Below the pieces are notes generated by a model, which searched no databases, was not told where the DNA came from, and saw nothing but the letters and a program-made list of their open reading frames with translations. Positions 49,443 through 57,418 of a DNA stretch of 64,000 nt are shown piece by piece. Each line of letters opens with the position of its first letter. Position 1 is the first letter of the stretch. The position numbers and the translations under genes were made by a program. The DNA comes from Robertmurraya sp047302285 (lineage in GTDB: Bacteria; Bacillota; Bacilli; Bacillales; Cytobacillaceae): positions 1-64,000 of the forward strand of contig NZ_CP154845.1 of assembly GCF_047302285.1 (NCBI RefSeq), given 5' to 3'.

Positions 49443-49930
49443 TATAATGGTCCCTCCTCATAGGGAATTAAAATTAATTTGCCATGTTATAGGCTTTTAG
49501 AATGGCAGAAAGTCTGCATTTTCCTTTTCGATAGAAGCAACCTATCAAAATTATCTATAAAATTTAGAAAAAAATGGACGAGTTGTGTTTAACTGGAACA
49601 TTATTGGGGTAAATTTTACAATAATCAACAACCTTTGGAATATAGGTTATTTGCTGATAGATAAATAAATGTAATTTTGAGTCCAGTACACTCGTCATCA
49701 TTACCTATTCTATCATCAAAATATACATAAAAATAAGAAAATGTGCAACCAGATCATCCTTTTAAGGAGGTGCTCATTTATATAATGATCGTTTATTTCC
49801 AAAATATTATTTCATTGATAATAAAAGGACCTCCAAAAACATTCTATTATTTTCAAACTATGTCGCATATGACGCGAAATTACAGATTCATATTATTCCA
49901 TAAATTACTAAAATAATGATTACAAAATTA
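49443..49930. other. metG-abrB divergent gap
   Basis: The 488 bp before the abrB promoter contain the metG leader and presumably its promoter. A palindromic region near 49763-49835 has AAGGAGGTG and its inverse partner GACCTCC, about 70 bp apart. A 43-codon plus-strand ORF starts 13 bp after AAGGAGG, too far for a good start. I support no gene here. Confidence 0.5.
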
Positions 49931-49959
49931 TTGACGTTTATGGGAATAACTGTTATTAT
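49931..49959 (+). promoter_or_regulatory. sigma-A promoter of abrB
   Basis: TTGACG (49931-49936), 17 bp, TATTAT (49954-49959). The start site would be near 49966, just before the Spo0A boxes. Confidence 0.8.
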
Positions 49960-49976
49960 TGATTTAGGAAGAAATT

Positions 49977-49993
49977 TGTCGAATAATGACGAA
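49977..49993 (+). promoter_or_regulatory. Spo0A boxes (0A boxes) downstream of the abrB promoter
   Basis: TGTCGAA (49977-49983) and TGACGAA (49987-49993) are two tandem 0A boxes 10 bp apart, one helical turn. The B. subtilis abrB promoter has the same pair below the start site, where Spo0A-P represses abrB. Confidence 0.85.
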
Positions 49994-50042
49994 AATAGAT
50001 AAATAGAGAAAAATTTTTTGGAGATTGAGAGGAGATTTTATT

Positions 50043-50330
50043 ATGAAATCTACAGGTATTGTTCGTAAGGTTGATGAACTTGGTCGTGTGGTTATTCCGA
50101 TCGAATTAAGACGTACATTAGGAATTGCAGAAAAGGACGCACTAGAAATTTATGTAGATGACGAGCGCATTGTTTTAAAGAAATATAAGCCTAACATGAC
50201 TTGTCAAGTTACAGGTGAAGTTTCTGATGATAATGCAACATTTGCAGATGGCAAGCTTATTTTAAGCCGTGAAGGCGCTGAAAAGCTATTAAAAGAAATT
50301 CAAGACGCTTTCCAAACAGCAAAAGCTTAA
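50043..50330 (+). CDS. abrB: Transition-state regulator AbrB
   Basis: AbrB binds DNA broadly and represses stationary-phase genes such as spoVG and spo0H during growth. The 95-residue product has the swapped-hairpin DNA-binding N-terminus (MKSTGIVRKVDELGRVVIPI, about 1-20) and a C-terminal tetramer domain. I chose the ATG at 50043, which follows AGGAG by 8 bp; the earlier in-frame ATG overlaps that site. It runs opposite to its neighbours, with its own promoter, Spo0A boxes and terminator. Confidence 0.97.
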   Translation: MKSTGIVRKVDELGRVVIPIELRRTLGIAEKDALEIYVDDERIVLKKYKPNMTCQVTGEVSDDNATFADGKLILSREGAEKLLKEIQDAFQTAKA

Positions 50331-50351
50331 TCAAGATTTAACCCAATAGTT

Positions 50352-50380
50352 AAGGCTTCTTTTCACAAGAAGCCTTTTTG
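50352..50380 (+). terminator. abrB terminator
   Basis: AAGGCTTCTT-5-AAGAAGCCTT followed by TTTTG, 21 bp after the abrB stop. It is nearly symmetrical and also ends the convergent rsmI transcript. Confidence 0.85.
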
Positions 50381-50389
50381 TTTTGGTCC

Positions 50390-51265
50390 TCATTCCTCGA
50401 TGTGATAGGCATGATAGACATCTCTTTTATTCATATTGCGATCCTTCGCTGTTTGCTTAATGGCATCTTTTGATGATAGTCCCTGTTCAGTCATATAATG
50501 CTCAATATGTTCCTGAATCGTTTGTCCTTCCCACCAAATATCGGTTTCTTCCATTCGCTCATGACGCCCTTCTATAATAAGGCAAAATTCCCCACGAACC
50601 TCGCCATTTGAGGCCCATTCAAGTACTTCACTTATCGTTCCACGAATAAATTCTTCATACCGTTTTGTTAATTCTCGGCATATGGAGATTTGACGTTCAC
50701 CAAATACATCATAAATTTGCTGGAGTGTCTCTTTCAAACGATGGGGAGATTCATATAAAATGACGGTCGACATCAGTTTCGATAGCTCTTCAAGCTCAGC
50801 CACTTTTTCCTTCTTTTGTCTCGGTAAAAATCCGTAAAAAAAGAAGGGCTGTGTTGCTAAGCCAGATGCAATAAGAGCAGTTAAAGCTGCATTTGCCCCT
50901 GGTAGTGGAACGACGGTTAATTGTTCATTCGTTGCAGCGACAACCAATTCATAGCCTGGGTCGGAAATCGTTGGCATTCCTGCATCACTAACTAAAGCTA
51001 TTTTTTCCCCTGCTTTAAGCCTTTCAATGAGCTTTGCCCCGCTCGTTTCTTTATTATGCTCATGATAACTAACGACAGGTGTAGAAATCTCGAAATGATT
51101 ACATAACTTTTTTGTATTTCTCGTATCCTCTGCTGCTATGTAATCACTTTCTTTTAATAGCCGAACGGCACGGAAGCTCATATCCTCCAAATTCCCAATC
51201 GGAGTTGGAATTAAATATAAGATCCCCTTCTCTTGTTCATTTTCAAAGCTTTTTTGTTGCCACAT
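50390..51265 (-). CDS. rsmI: 16S rRNA (cytidine-2'-O)-methyltransferase
   Basis: RsmI 2'-O-methylates C1402 in the decoding centre of 16S rRNA. The 291-residue product has LYLIPTPIGNLEDMS (about 16-30), the SAM region SDAGMPTISDPG (about 95-106) and PLPGANAALTAL (about 119-130), as in the tetrapyrrole methylase-like family. It overlaps nothing but starts 21 bp after the trmN stop. It is the last gene of the holB-ricT-yabA-trmN-rsmI group, converging on abrB. yazA, present in B. subtilis, is missing between the two genes. Confidence 0.94.
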   Translation of the reverse strand: MWQQKSFENEQEKGILYLIPTPIGNLEDMSFRAVRLLKESDYIAAEDTRNTKKLCNHFEISTPVVSYHEHNKETSGAKLIERLKAGEKIALVSDAGMPTISDPGYELVVAATNEQLTVVPLPGANAALTALIASGLATQPFFFYGFLPRQKKEKVAELEELSKLMSTVILYESPHRLKETLQQIYDVFGERQISICRELTKRYEEFIRGTISEVLEWASNGEVRGEFCLIIEGRHERMEETDIWWEGQTIQEHIEHYMTEQGLSSKDAIKQTAKDRNMNKRDVYHAYHIEE

Positions 51266-51286
51266 GTTTTTTCACCCTACCCTTAT

Positions 51287-52033
51287 TTACTGCTTGTCCC
51301 CATACAGGATATCCTTTATCTCAGGCGTGTACTCATTATTGTCATCATAAACGACTAAAGGAGGGAGAATTTTTAAATCTGCTTTCCCATCTTTAATCGC
51401 TTCTACTAAAAGAGTATTCGCTTCTTTCCCATGTTTCGGGTAGACCAATTGAATTCTCTTTGGTTCCAAACGATATTGCCGCATCAAGGTGATTATGTCT
51501 AATAATCTTCCTGGTCGATGAACAAAAGCAACCTTTCCACCTTGTTTTACGAGCTGGCTCGATACACGAATCGTATCCTCTAATGTACAAAAAATTTCAT
51601 GCCGTGCAATGGCTAAATGCTCATTCTCATTGATTTCCTCATTCGATGGTGTTGGGAAATAAGGCGGATTGCATGTAACCACATCAAATTTCCCCATCCC
51701 TAATTGACTCGGCATATCCTTTATATTTCCATGAATCATTTGTAAGCGATGATCCAATTCATTATACTGAAAGCTTCTTTTCGCCATATCATATAAACGC
51801 TCTTGAATTTCAACACCTGTTATTTCCCCTTTTGTTCTCGTACTTAAAAAAAGGGGAATGACACCATTTCCACTACATAAATCAATTAAATTCCCTTTTT
51901 GAATGGGGACATAGACAAATCTGGCGAGCAATACGGCATCCAATGAAAAAGCGAACACCGACGGACTTTGAATAATCCGTATGTCCTCTGCTAATAAATA
52001 ATCCAAACGCTCATCATCTTTTAATGGAACCAT
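51287..52033 (-). CDS. tRNA1(Val) (adenine-37-N6)-methyltransferase-like protein
   Basis: The 248-residue class I methyltransferase has DLCSGNGVIPLFL (SAM loop, about 50-62) and the N6-adenine motif CNPPYF (about 120-125). It matches the TrmN6 family and B. subtilis YabB. I chose the ATG at 52033 with GGAGG 7 bp upstream. It follows yabA by 63 bp, with a terminator-like hairpin between. The exact tRNA target in this organism is inferred from the family. Confidence 0.88.
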   Translation of the reverse strand: MVPLKDDERLDYLLAEDIRIIQSPSVFAFSLDAVLLARFVYVPIQKGNLIDLCSGNGVIPLFLSTRTKGEITGVEIQERLYDMAKRSFQYNELDHRLQMIHGNIKDMPSQLGMGKFDVVTCNPPYFPTPSNEEINENEHLAIARHEIFCTLEDTIRVSSQLVKQGGKVAFVHRPGRLLDIITLMRQYRLEPKRIQLVYPKHGKEANTLLVEAIKDGKADLKILPPLVVYDDNNEYTPEIKDILYGDKQ

Positions 52034-52063
52034 TCTTTTTCCTCCAGGTTCTTTTTTCAAATC

Positions 52064-52092
52064 TAAAAAAATAGTCTCCCTAAAAGGAAGAC
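52064..52092 (-). terminator. Hairpin and T-run between yabA and the trmN-like gene
   Basis: GTCTTCC-5-GGGAGAC on the minus strand (7 bp, one T-G), followed by TATTTTTTTAG. It lies 5 bp after the yabA stop, before the trmN-like gene, so it may act as a partial terminator or attenuator. Confidence 0.6.
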
Positions 52093-52096
52093 CACA

Positions 52097-52468
52097 TTAC
52101 TTTTTATTAAGAAAAGATAAGCAAAAAAGACAATCGCCTTCTTTACGAGGACTACCAAAATGCAAATTACAGATGTGGAAGCCTTCCTGATAAAGCCTTG
52201 CTAAATTATCATATCCTTCCCCAATATCAACTGCTTTCTCATCAGGTTGCCCAGCAACAGATTTCTTTTGCTGTTGACCCTGATTTTTTTTCCCAGTGTT
52301 AGAGGTATGCTCCAGCCGACGTCTTAGATGATCATTCTCTAGCTTTAACGAGTTATTTTCTTCGAGAATTTCTGCTAAATGCTCTTTTAACTCACCAAGC
52401 TGCTGATACAGCTGTCCAATCTGTACTTCCATATTACTCACTGAATCAAAGATTTCCTTTTTATTCAC
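52097..52468 (-). CDS. yabA: Replication initiation control protein YabA
   Basis: YabA binds DnaA and DnaN and limits initiation. The 123-residue product has an N-terminal coiled coil (about 5-65) and a C-terminal zinc module with HICNLHFG and CLFC (about 95-118). The start is GTG at 52468; the product then begins MNKKEIFDSV like B. subtilis YabA, and GAGG is 8 bp upstream. The longer GTG (52477) overlaps that site. Confidence 0.93.
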   Translation of the reverse strand: MNKKEIFDSVSNMEVQIGQLYQQLGELKEHLAEILEENNSLKLENDHLRRRLEHTSNTGKKNQGQQQKKSVAGQPDEKAVDIGEGYDNLARLYQEGFHICNLHFGSPRKEGDCLFCLSFLNKK

Positions 52469-52497
52469 GCCTTCCACCTCTATCGTCCGTGGATCTC

Positions 52498-53307
52498 CTA
52501 CATAGCGCCTTCCTTTAATATTTCATCCAGTGTATATTCGAGGACACGCTCTTGATCTATCATTTCTACTTGTAAAATTCGTTCCAAAATATTTAATCCA
52601 ACCACTTTCCCTAATCCTGCTGGGGTACCTATGATTTCACCCACATCAGGTAGCTGTTCCTTAGCGGTCTCATACTCATCATTTTCATACTTTAAACAGC
52701 ACATAAGCCGACCACATAACCCAGATATTTTCGTTGGATTAAGAGATAGGTTTTGATCCTTCGCCATTTTGATTGACACTGGCTCAAAGTCCCCTAAAAA
52801 GCTAGAGCAACAAAGCATACGACCACAAGGTCCGATTCCGCCTAACATTTTGGCCTCATCTCGTACACCGATTTGCCTTAACTCAATCCGCGTTCTAAAA
52901 ATCGCGGCCAAATCCTTAACAAGCTCTCTGAAATCAACCCGTCCATCCGCTGTAAAATAGAAAATAACCTTATTGCGGTCAAAGGTATATTCCACATCTA
53001 CTAGCTTCATATCAAGTTGATGTAAGTTAACCTTCTCACAACAAACCTCATACGCTTCTTTGGCAGACTGTTTGTTTTCTTCAACGATAAGCCGATCCTT
53101 TTGATCTGCAATTCTCAGAACTTTTTTAAGTGGGAGAACCACATCGTGTTCCTCGACCTGCTTTGGGCCGATGACCACTCGACCGTACTCAACTCCCCTA
53201 ACCGTCTCCACAATGACGAAATCGTCCTTTTGAATTAAGAGATCTCCGGGATCAAAATAATAGATTTTCCCCGCTTTTTTAAAGCGGACTCCCACTACAT
53301 TATACAA
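52498..53307 (-). CDS. ricT: RicT/YaaT, Fe-S protein of the RicAFT complex
   Basis: RicT with RicA and RicF affects RNase Y, biofilm and sporulation control, and may hold Fe-S clusters. The 269-residue product (PSP1 family) carries many cysteines: CCEKV, GPCGRMLCCSSF and GLCGRLMCCLKYE (about 155-210). The start is TTG at 53307 with GGAGG 9 bp upstream. It overlaps the holB end by 8 bp, so the genes are coupled. Confidence 0.93.
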   Translation of the reverse strand: MYNVVGVRFKKAGKIYYFDPGDLLIQKDDFVIVETVRGVEYGRVVIGPKQVEEHDVVLPLKKVLRIADQKDRLIVEENKQSAKEAYEVCCEKVNLHQLDMKLVDVEYTFDRNKVIFYFTADGRVDFRELVKDLAAIFRTRIELRQIGVRDEAKMLGGIGPCGRMLCCSSFLGDFEPVSIKMAKDQNLSLNPTKISGLCGRLMCCLKYENDEYETAKEQLPDVGEIIGTPAGLGKVVGLNILERILQVEMIDQERVLEYTLDEILKEGAM

Positions 53308-54304
53308 ATGATGATCCCTCCTGCAATTGTAACACGAGCTGCTCCAATAGCAGCTGTGGATTCATATTTGCATGCAACCTTCTTTTTGCATTCAAAATAG
53401 CGGTCATTTGATTGGCCAACCTTTTTGCAGAAGTTTGCAGTGCAAATTGTTCGAGACGATCTCTTTCGTCCAAATAAACAACCTGGTTTTGCTTTCCAAG
53501 TTGTATATATAATAAATCCTTCAGAACAAGAAGTAATAAATCTAGCCCCTGATCGTATTGTTCTTTATCTTTAAAATGTAAGAACCAATCTTCTTGAAGA
53601 GACACTAACGCCTCCAATGGATTCTTTCTTAGCACTTCATATAATTTTAACACTATTTTTTGGGCTTGTGCAAACCATTCATCATTACTTAGTGCAAGTC
53701 CTTCATCCAAATTATTGGTAAGCTGGGCAATTATAGGGGCTTTTTTTTCCGAAACTCCCCGTTCTACTAGTTTCTGTATGAGTTGGTCTGAAGATAGTTG
53801 CTTAAACGTGACAATTTGACATCGAGAAAGAATCGTCGGCAATATTTTCTGAGCTTGTTCTGTTAATAAAATGGCTGTCGTTTCAGAGGTCGGCTCCTCA
53901 AGAAATTTTAATAGACTGTTAGCAGCATTTACCGTCATCCGATCAGCATGAACAATCGTATACACCTTTTTCTTCGACTCTACTCCAGTCTTGGCAAACT
54001 CCTCCTGAAGGGACTGAATTTGTTGTTTTTTAATGGAGGCACCATCAGGCTCCACAATATGGATATCCGGATGGTTTCCACTATTAATTCGCCTGCAGTT
54101 ATGACAAGCTTCACACGGAATATATCCATCAACTGGATGCGTACAGAATAAACTTTTTGATAAGAGGAGACTGACATCCTTTTTCCCTGTCCCCCGCATT
54201 CCTTCAAATAAATACGCGTGGGCTAACCGACCTTTTTTTATACTATTCTTCAACATTTTCAAAACGGTTGGTTGGATCGTTTCATAGCTTTCCCACGTGT
54301 TCAA
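53300..54304 (-). CDS. holB: DNA polymerase III delta-prime subunit
   Basis: HolB is part of the clamp loader. The 334-residue product has a Walker A-like GMRGTGKKD (about 35-43), a zinc loop CTHPVDGYIPCEACHNC (about 55-71) and the sensor-type segment SLLKFLEEPTSETTAILLT (about 130-148). The start is uncertain: TTG at 54304 has AGTGAG 8 bp upstream; TTG at 54313 has none. In B. subtilis yaaR lies before holB; here the cyclic-di-AMP receptor darA is directly upstream by 37 bp. Confidence 0.92.
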   Translation of the reverse strand: MNTWESYETIQPTVLKMLKNSIKKGRLAHAYLFEGMRGTGKKDVSLLLSKSLFCTHPVDGYIPCEACHNCRRINSGNHPDIHIVEPDGASIKKQQIQSLQEEFAKTGVESKKKVYTIVHADRMTVNAANSLLKFLEEPTSETTAILLTEQAQKILPTILSRCQIVTFKQLSSDQLIQKLVERGVSEKKAPIIAQLTNNLDEGLALSNDEWFAQAQKIVLKLYEVLRKNPLEALVSLQEDWFLHFKDKEQYDQGLDLLLLVLKDLLYIQLGKQNQVVYLDERDRLEQFALQTSAKRLANQMTAILNAKRRLHANMNPQLLLEQLVLQLQEGSSFV

Positions 54305-54340
54305 ATCGATCAACTCACTTACTTATTTATTAGTGGTACG

Positions 54341-54670
54341 TTAAAAATTGTGAAATTGTTCAATTGGGAGTACAAATACAGTAGCTCCCCCCACTTCAAC
54401 CTCAACAGGATACGGAACATAGGAGTCCGCACTTCCCCCCATCGGAGAAACAGGTGCTACTAGCTGGTCTCTTGATTGACAGTTGTCCTTAATCACTTGT
54501 AACGCTTTATCGACGCGTATATCTTCTGTTCCAATCAAGAAAGTTGTATTACCAGATTTCAAAAATCCACCCGTACTTGCTAGCTTCGTTGCTCTAAAAT
54601 TATGATCGACAAGTGAGCTTGATAACCGATTGCTATCTTGATCCTGTACAACTGCAATAATTAACTTCAT
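54341..54670 (-). CDS. darA: Cyclic-di-AMP receptor DarA (YaaQ, PII-like)
   Basis: DarA binds cyclic di-AMP; its downstream partner is not known. The 109-residue PII-like protein has the family opening MKLIIAVVQDQDSNRLSSSL, the binding loop TGGFLKSGNTTFLIG (about 33-47) and a late VGGATVFVLPIEQF (about 92-105). It fits the family length. It sits between tmk and holB; yaaR, found in B. subtilis, is absent. Confidence 0.93.
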   Translation of the reverse strand: MKLIIAVVQDQDSNRLSSSLVDHNFRATKLASTGGFLKSGNTTFLIGTEDIRVDKALQVIKDNCQSRDQLVAPVSPMGGSADSYVPYPVEVEVGGATVFVLPIEQFHNF

Positions 54671-54773
54671 TCCATCAACTCCTTAGTATCCATTTTTATT
54701 ATGTTTATTATAACAGGAATTTCTATGAATGAATTTCTTAAAGGGTAATGCCTGCTCAATTTTTTCTACAAAA

Positions 54774-55415
54774 TTAAAATTTCCGGCTTTGAACAAGCAT
54801 GTCTACTTCTTTATATGCTTCTTCAAATACGGCATCCAGCGATTGTTCAGCATTTATTTTTCTAATTCTTTCTGGAAATATTTTCAAAAGAATTTGATAT
54901 CCTTCTCGGACTGCTTCGTGAAATTGAAGTTCTTCTAAATCTAAACGGTTCACTTCTCTTTCATCACTCCTGCTAATTCTTTCTAGCCCTACCTTTGGAT
55001 CAATATCAAAATATAAGGTTAGATTCGGCATCATATCATCAATCGCAAATTGATTAATGCTGTACACCTCATCAATCCCTAATTTCCGGGCATAGCCTTG
55101 ATATGCTAATGAGCTATCTACGAAACGGTCACATAACACGACATAGCCCTCTTCTAAAGCAGGCTGTACCTTCTCCACTAAATGCTGTCTCCGTGCCGCT
55201 GCATACAATAGAGCCTCTGTTCTTGAATCCATAGCCGTATTGCTTTTATCTAAAATCACTTTTCTGATTTGTTCTGCGATCTCAATACCACCAGGCTCCC
55301 TAGTGTGTAATACCTTTATCCCTTCTTTTTGAAACCTTTCGGCAAGTCGGTTTAATATCGTCGTTTTACCAGCTCCCTCTGGACCTTCTAATGTAATAAA
55401 CAAACCTCTAGTCAT
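54774..55415 (-). CDS. tmk: Thymidylate kinase
   Basis: Tmk converts dTMP to dTDP. The 213-residue product has the P-loop LEGPEGAGKTT (about 8-18), the DR motif LCDRFVDSSLAYQG (about 91-104) and a LID region with SRSDEREVNRL (about 146-156). It overlaps the end of the yaaO-like gene by 8 bp and is coupled to it. The 103-bp gap to darA has no feature I can support. Confidence 0.95.
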   Translation of the reverse strand: MTRGLFITLEGPEGAGKTTILNRLAERFQKEGIKVLHTREPGGIEIAEQIRKVILDKSNTAMDSRTEALLYAAARRQHLVEKVQPALEEGYVVLCDRFVDSSLAYQGYARKLGIDEVYSINQFAIDDMMPNLTLYFDIDPKVGLERISRSDEREVNRLDLEELQFHEAVREGYQILLKIFPERIRKINAEQSLDAVFEEAYKEVDMLVQSRKF

Positions 55416-56838
55416 TGTTATCCTCCAATTTATGAAAAACCTTCATCTTTTCTTCTGTAAGTGTTTCTCCCCCTTGAAATCTTGCGCCAGATTCGAGCAA
55501 ATACAGTAGACCCTCTACTTCTGCCTTTGCGATCTTCTCTCCGCGTAGCAATAAGGGAATTCCAGGGGGGTACGGAATAATCGTCTCTGCACATATGTAA
55601 CCAATCGATTCTTGTATCGGTATTAATTCTTCCTTCTGTGATTGTACACGATAAAGAGTTGAAATTCTTTCCTTTTTAAAATAATGAGCGTCTTCCCTTG
55701 AACCTTTTTTTCGAATTGGTAGCTCTTTTAATTTTGCAATAATATCTTCGAACGGAAATTTGTCATTCTTTTTTAAAAGGGGAAGGACAAACAGAACATT
55801 ATTCGGATCAGCCATTTCTGAGAAAATCCCTTTTTCTTCAAAAAATTGCTGTAATTCATAACCTGTATAGCCGCAACGTGATTGGATAGTTAGCTTTAGC
55901 GGATCTCCATTTTGATTCGGATAATCTAACACTTTTAGGAATTCTAATGTTTCTAGTTCTTTTTTAAAGTGCCCAACGGTTTCCTTAAAATAGAGTTCAT
56001 CCTCTTTTGTATAAGTTCCAATATAATTTCTCGCAAGATCTAAGGAGGCCATAATCGGATAAGAAGGGCTACTTGATTGTAACATCCCTAGATAGTGGGC
56101 TACTCTCTTTGTAGAAACGTACTGACTATTAATATGTAAAAAGGAACCCATCGTCATTGCAGGCAATGTTTTATGGGCAGACTGCACCACCACATCGGCA
56201 CCTAATTGAACAGCTGATGGCGGGAAACCCTCTGCTCCAATAAAATGCGCCCCATGTGCCTCATCAACCAATACTGGAATATCGTGGCTATGAGCAAACT
56301 CGATAATCTCTTTCAGGTCATACGTCATCCCGTAATAATTCGGATACGTCAATACGATCGCGCGACATTCTGGATAGCGTTCATATGCTTCCTTAATGGT
56401 TTCCAGCGTGACTCCTCCAGCCACCTTCCATTCTCGCTCATATTCTGGACCTAATAGAACTGGATTTGCCTTCGTAAGCTCCAACCCGTTAAGAATGGAT
56501 TTATGACAGTTTCTCTGAATAAAAACGGGCTCTCCTTCCTCAAGCGTCGCTAGCATCATGGCAAGATTCCCTACCGTCGTACCATTCACTAAAAAAAAGC
56601 TTTTTGACACATTATAAACGTCAGCTAATAACGTCTCAGCTTTTTCAATCACTCCTTCTGGAGCATGCAAATCGTCTAAACCTGTTAACTCTGTCGCATC
56701 AATATGTAAAATTCCTTGAAAAAAATTATTATTCTTCATTAATAAGCCGTTTTTATGTCCAGGCACGTGCAAGGAGATCGGCTTTCTTTTATAAAACATC
56801 TCTAATGCCGTATATAACGGGGTATCATGTTGATTCAA
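55408..56838 (-). CDS. yaaO: Orn/Lys/Arg decarboxylase family protein (YaaO-like)
   Basis: The 476-residue PLP enzyme belongs to the bacterial ornithine/lysine/arginine decarboxylase fold. It shows NGTTVGNLAMM (about 84-94), VDEAHGAHFIG (about 207-217) and SAHKTLPAMTMGSFL with the PLP lysine (about 240). It could make polyamine precursors; the true substrate cannot be read from the sequence. The start is TTG at 56838 with GGTGATG just upstream. In B. subtilis yaaN and xpaC lie between this gene and rrnA; both are absent here. Confidence 0.88.
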   Translation of the reverse strand: MNQHDTPLYTALEMFYKRKPISLHVPGHKNGLLMKNNNFFQGILHIDATELTGLDDLHAPEGVIEKAETLLADVYNVSKSFFLVNGTTVGNLAMMLATLEEGEPVFIQRNCHKSILNGLELTKANPVLLGPEYEREWKVAGGVTLETIKEAYERYPECRAIVLTYPNYYGMTYDLKEIIEFAHSHDIPVLVDEAHGAHFIGAEGFPPSAVQLGADVVVQSAHKTLPAMTMGSFLHINSQYVSTKRVAHYLGMLQSSSPSYPIMASLDLARNYIGTYTKEDELYFKETVGHFKKELETLEFLKVLDYPNQNGDPLKLTIQSRCGYTGYELQQFFEEKGIFSEMADPNNVLFVLPLLKKNDKFPFEDIIAKLKELPIRKKGSREDAHYFKKERISTLYRVQSQKEELIPIQESIGYICAETIIPYPPGIPLLLRGEKIAKAEVEGLLYLLESGARFQGGETLTEEKMKVFHKLEDNND

Positions 56839-57039
56839 CTCTCATCACCATCTCGGCTCTCCTGATTTCCATCACTCGTCTATTTTATCGTAAAAACTAC
56901 TCCCGTTACAATTTAATCAAAAATCTTGAAGGAAGACATACAATGTATGCTGCTTCCTAACATACACTAAATTAACATCTTCATTGAGTACTTCATGTAC
57001 ATTTGGAACTCCTTAGAGAATGAGAATATTCTAAAAATT

Positions 57040-57070
57040 GTTATATATTGGGGGATTCATGGGCAGAATA
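57040..57070 (+). promoter_or_regulatory. Probable sigma-F promoter of csfB
   Basis: TTATA (57041-57045) and GGGCAGAATA (57061-57070) are 15 bp apart. The -10 fully matches the sigma-F consensus GGNNANANTA, and the -35 is one base off GYATA. csfB is a known sigma-F gene. Confidence 0.68.
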
Positions 57071-57092
57071 GTTTTGTGGAGGTGGAGTCATA

Positions 57093-57296
57093 ATGAGTAC
57101 ATTATTAAAAAAACAACCTGGGGAAACATGCTGTGTCATCTGCGAGCAATTCAAATGGAAAGGAATTTATTTATATACATCCTTTATCTGCTCTGATTGT
57201 GAAAAAAGTATTATTTCTACAGAAACGAGCGACCCTCAATATAAATTCTACCTAAAAAAAATGCGAAAAATCAATTCACCAGAAATTTACTCTTAA
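57093..57296 (+). CDS. csfB: Anti-sigma-G factor Gin (CsfB)
   Basis: CsfB/Gin binds sigma-G and holds it inactive until engulfment is complete. The 67-residue zinc protein has CVIC (about 14-17), CSDC (about 34-37) and a C-terminal SDPQYKFYLKKMRKINSPEIYS-like end, close to the B. subtilis protein (the quoted tail is 22 residues; its key part is FYLKKMRKI). GGAGGTGG lies 7 bp before the ATG. It is divergent from yaaO and is followed by a terminator, then the palindrome array. Confidence 0.95.
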   Translation: MSTLLKKQPGETCCVICEQFKWKGIYLYTSFICSDCEKSIISTETSDPQYKFYLKKMRKINSPEIYS

Positions 57297-57320
57297 AAAC
57301 TCCTTGAATGGGGTTTTTTT
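57295..57320 (+). terminator. csfB terminator
   Basis: AAAAACTCC-6-GGGGTTTTT forms a 9-bp stem with one T-G pair and a seven-T run. It overlaps the csfB stop codon. Confidence 0.78.
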
Positions 57321-57418
57321 ATTTTGGATTTAAGCGGGAACTCTTTTTTGTATACTTGCATGAACGGGTACTTACGGACTTTTTTCTCTTTTGATTTCAG
57401 CTTCGGCTGCTCTAGCTT

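Noticed and set aside
49443..49930. T-box or S-box riboswitch before metG
   Set aside because: No AGGGTGGNACCGCG or S-box core in the 488 bp.
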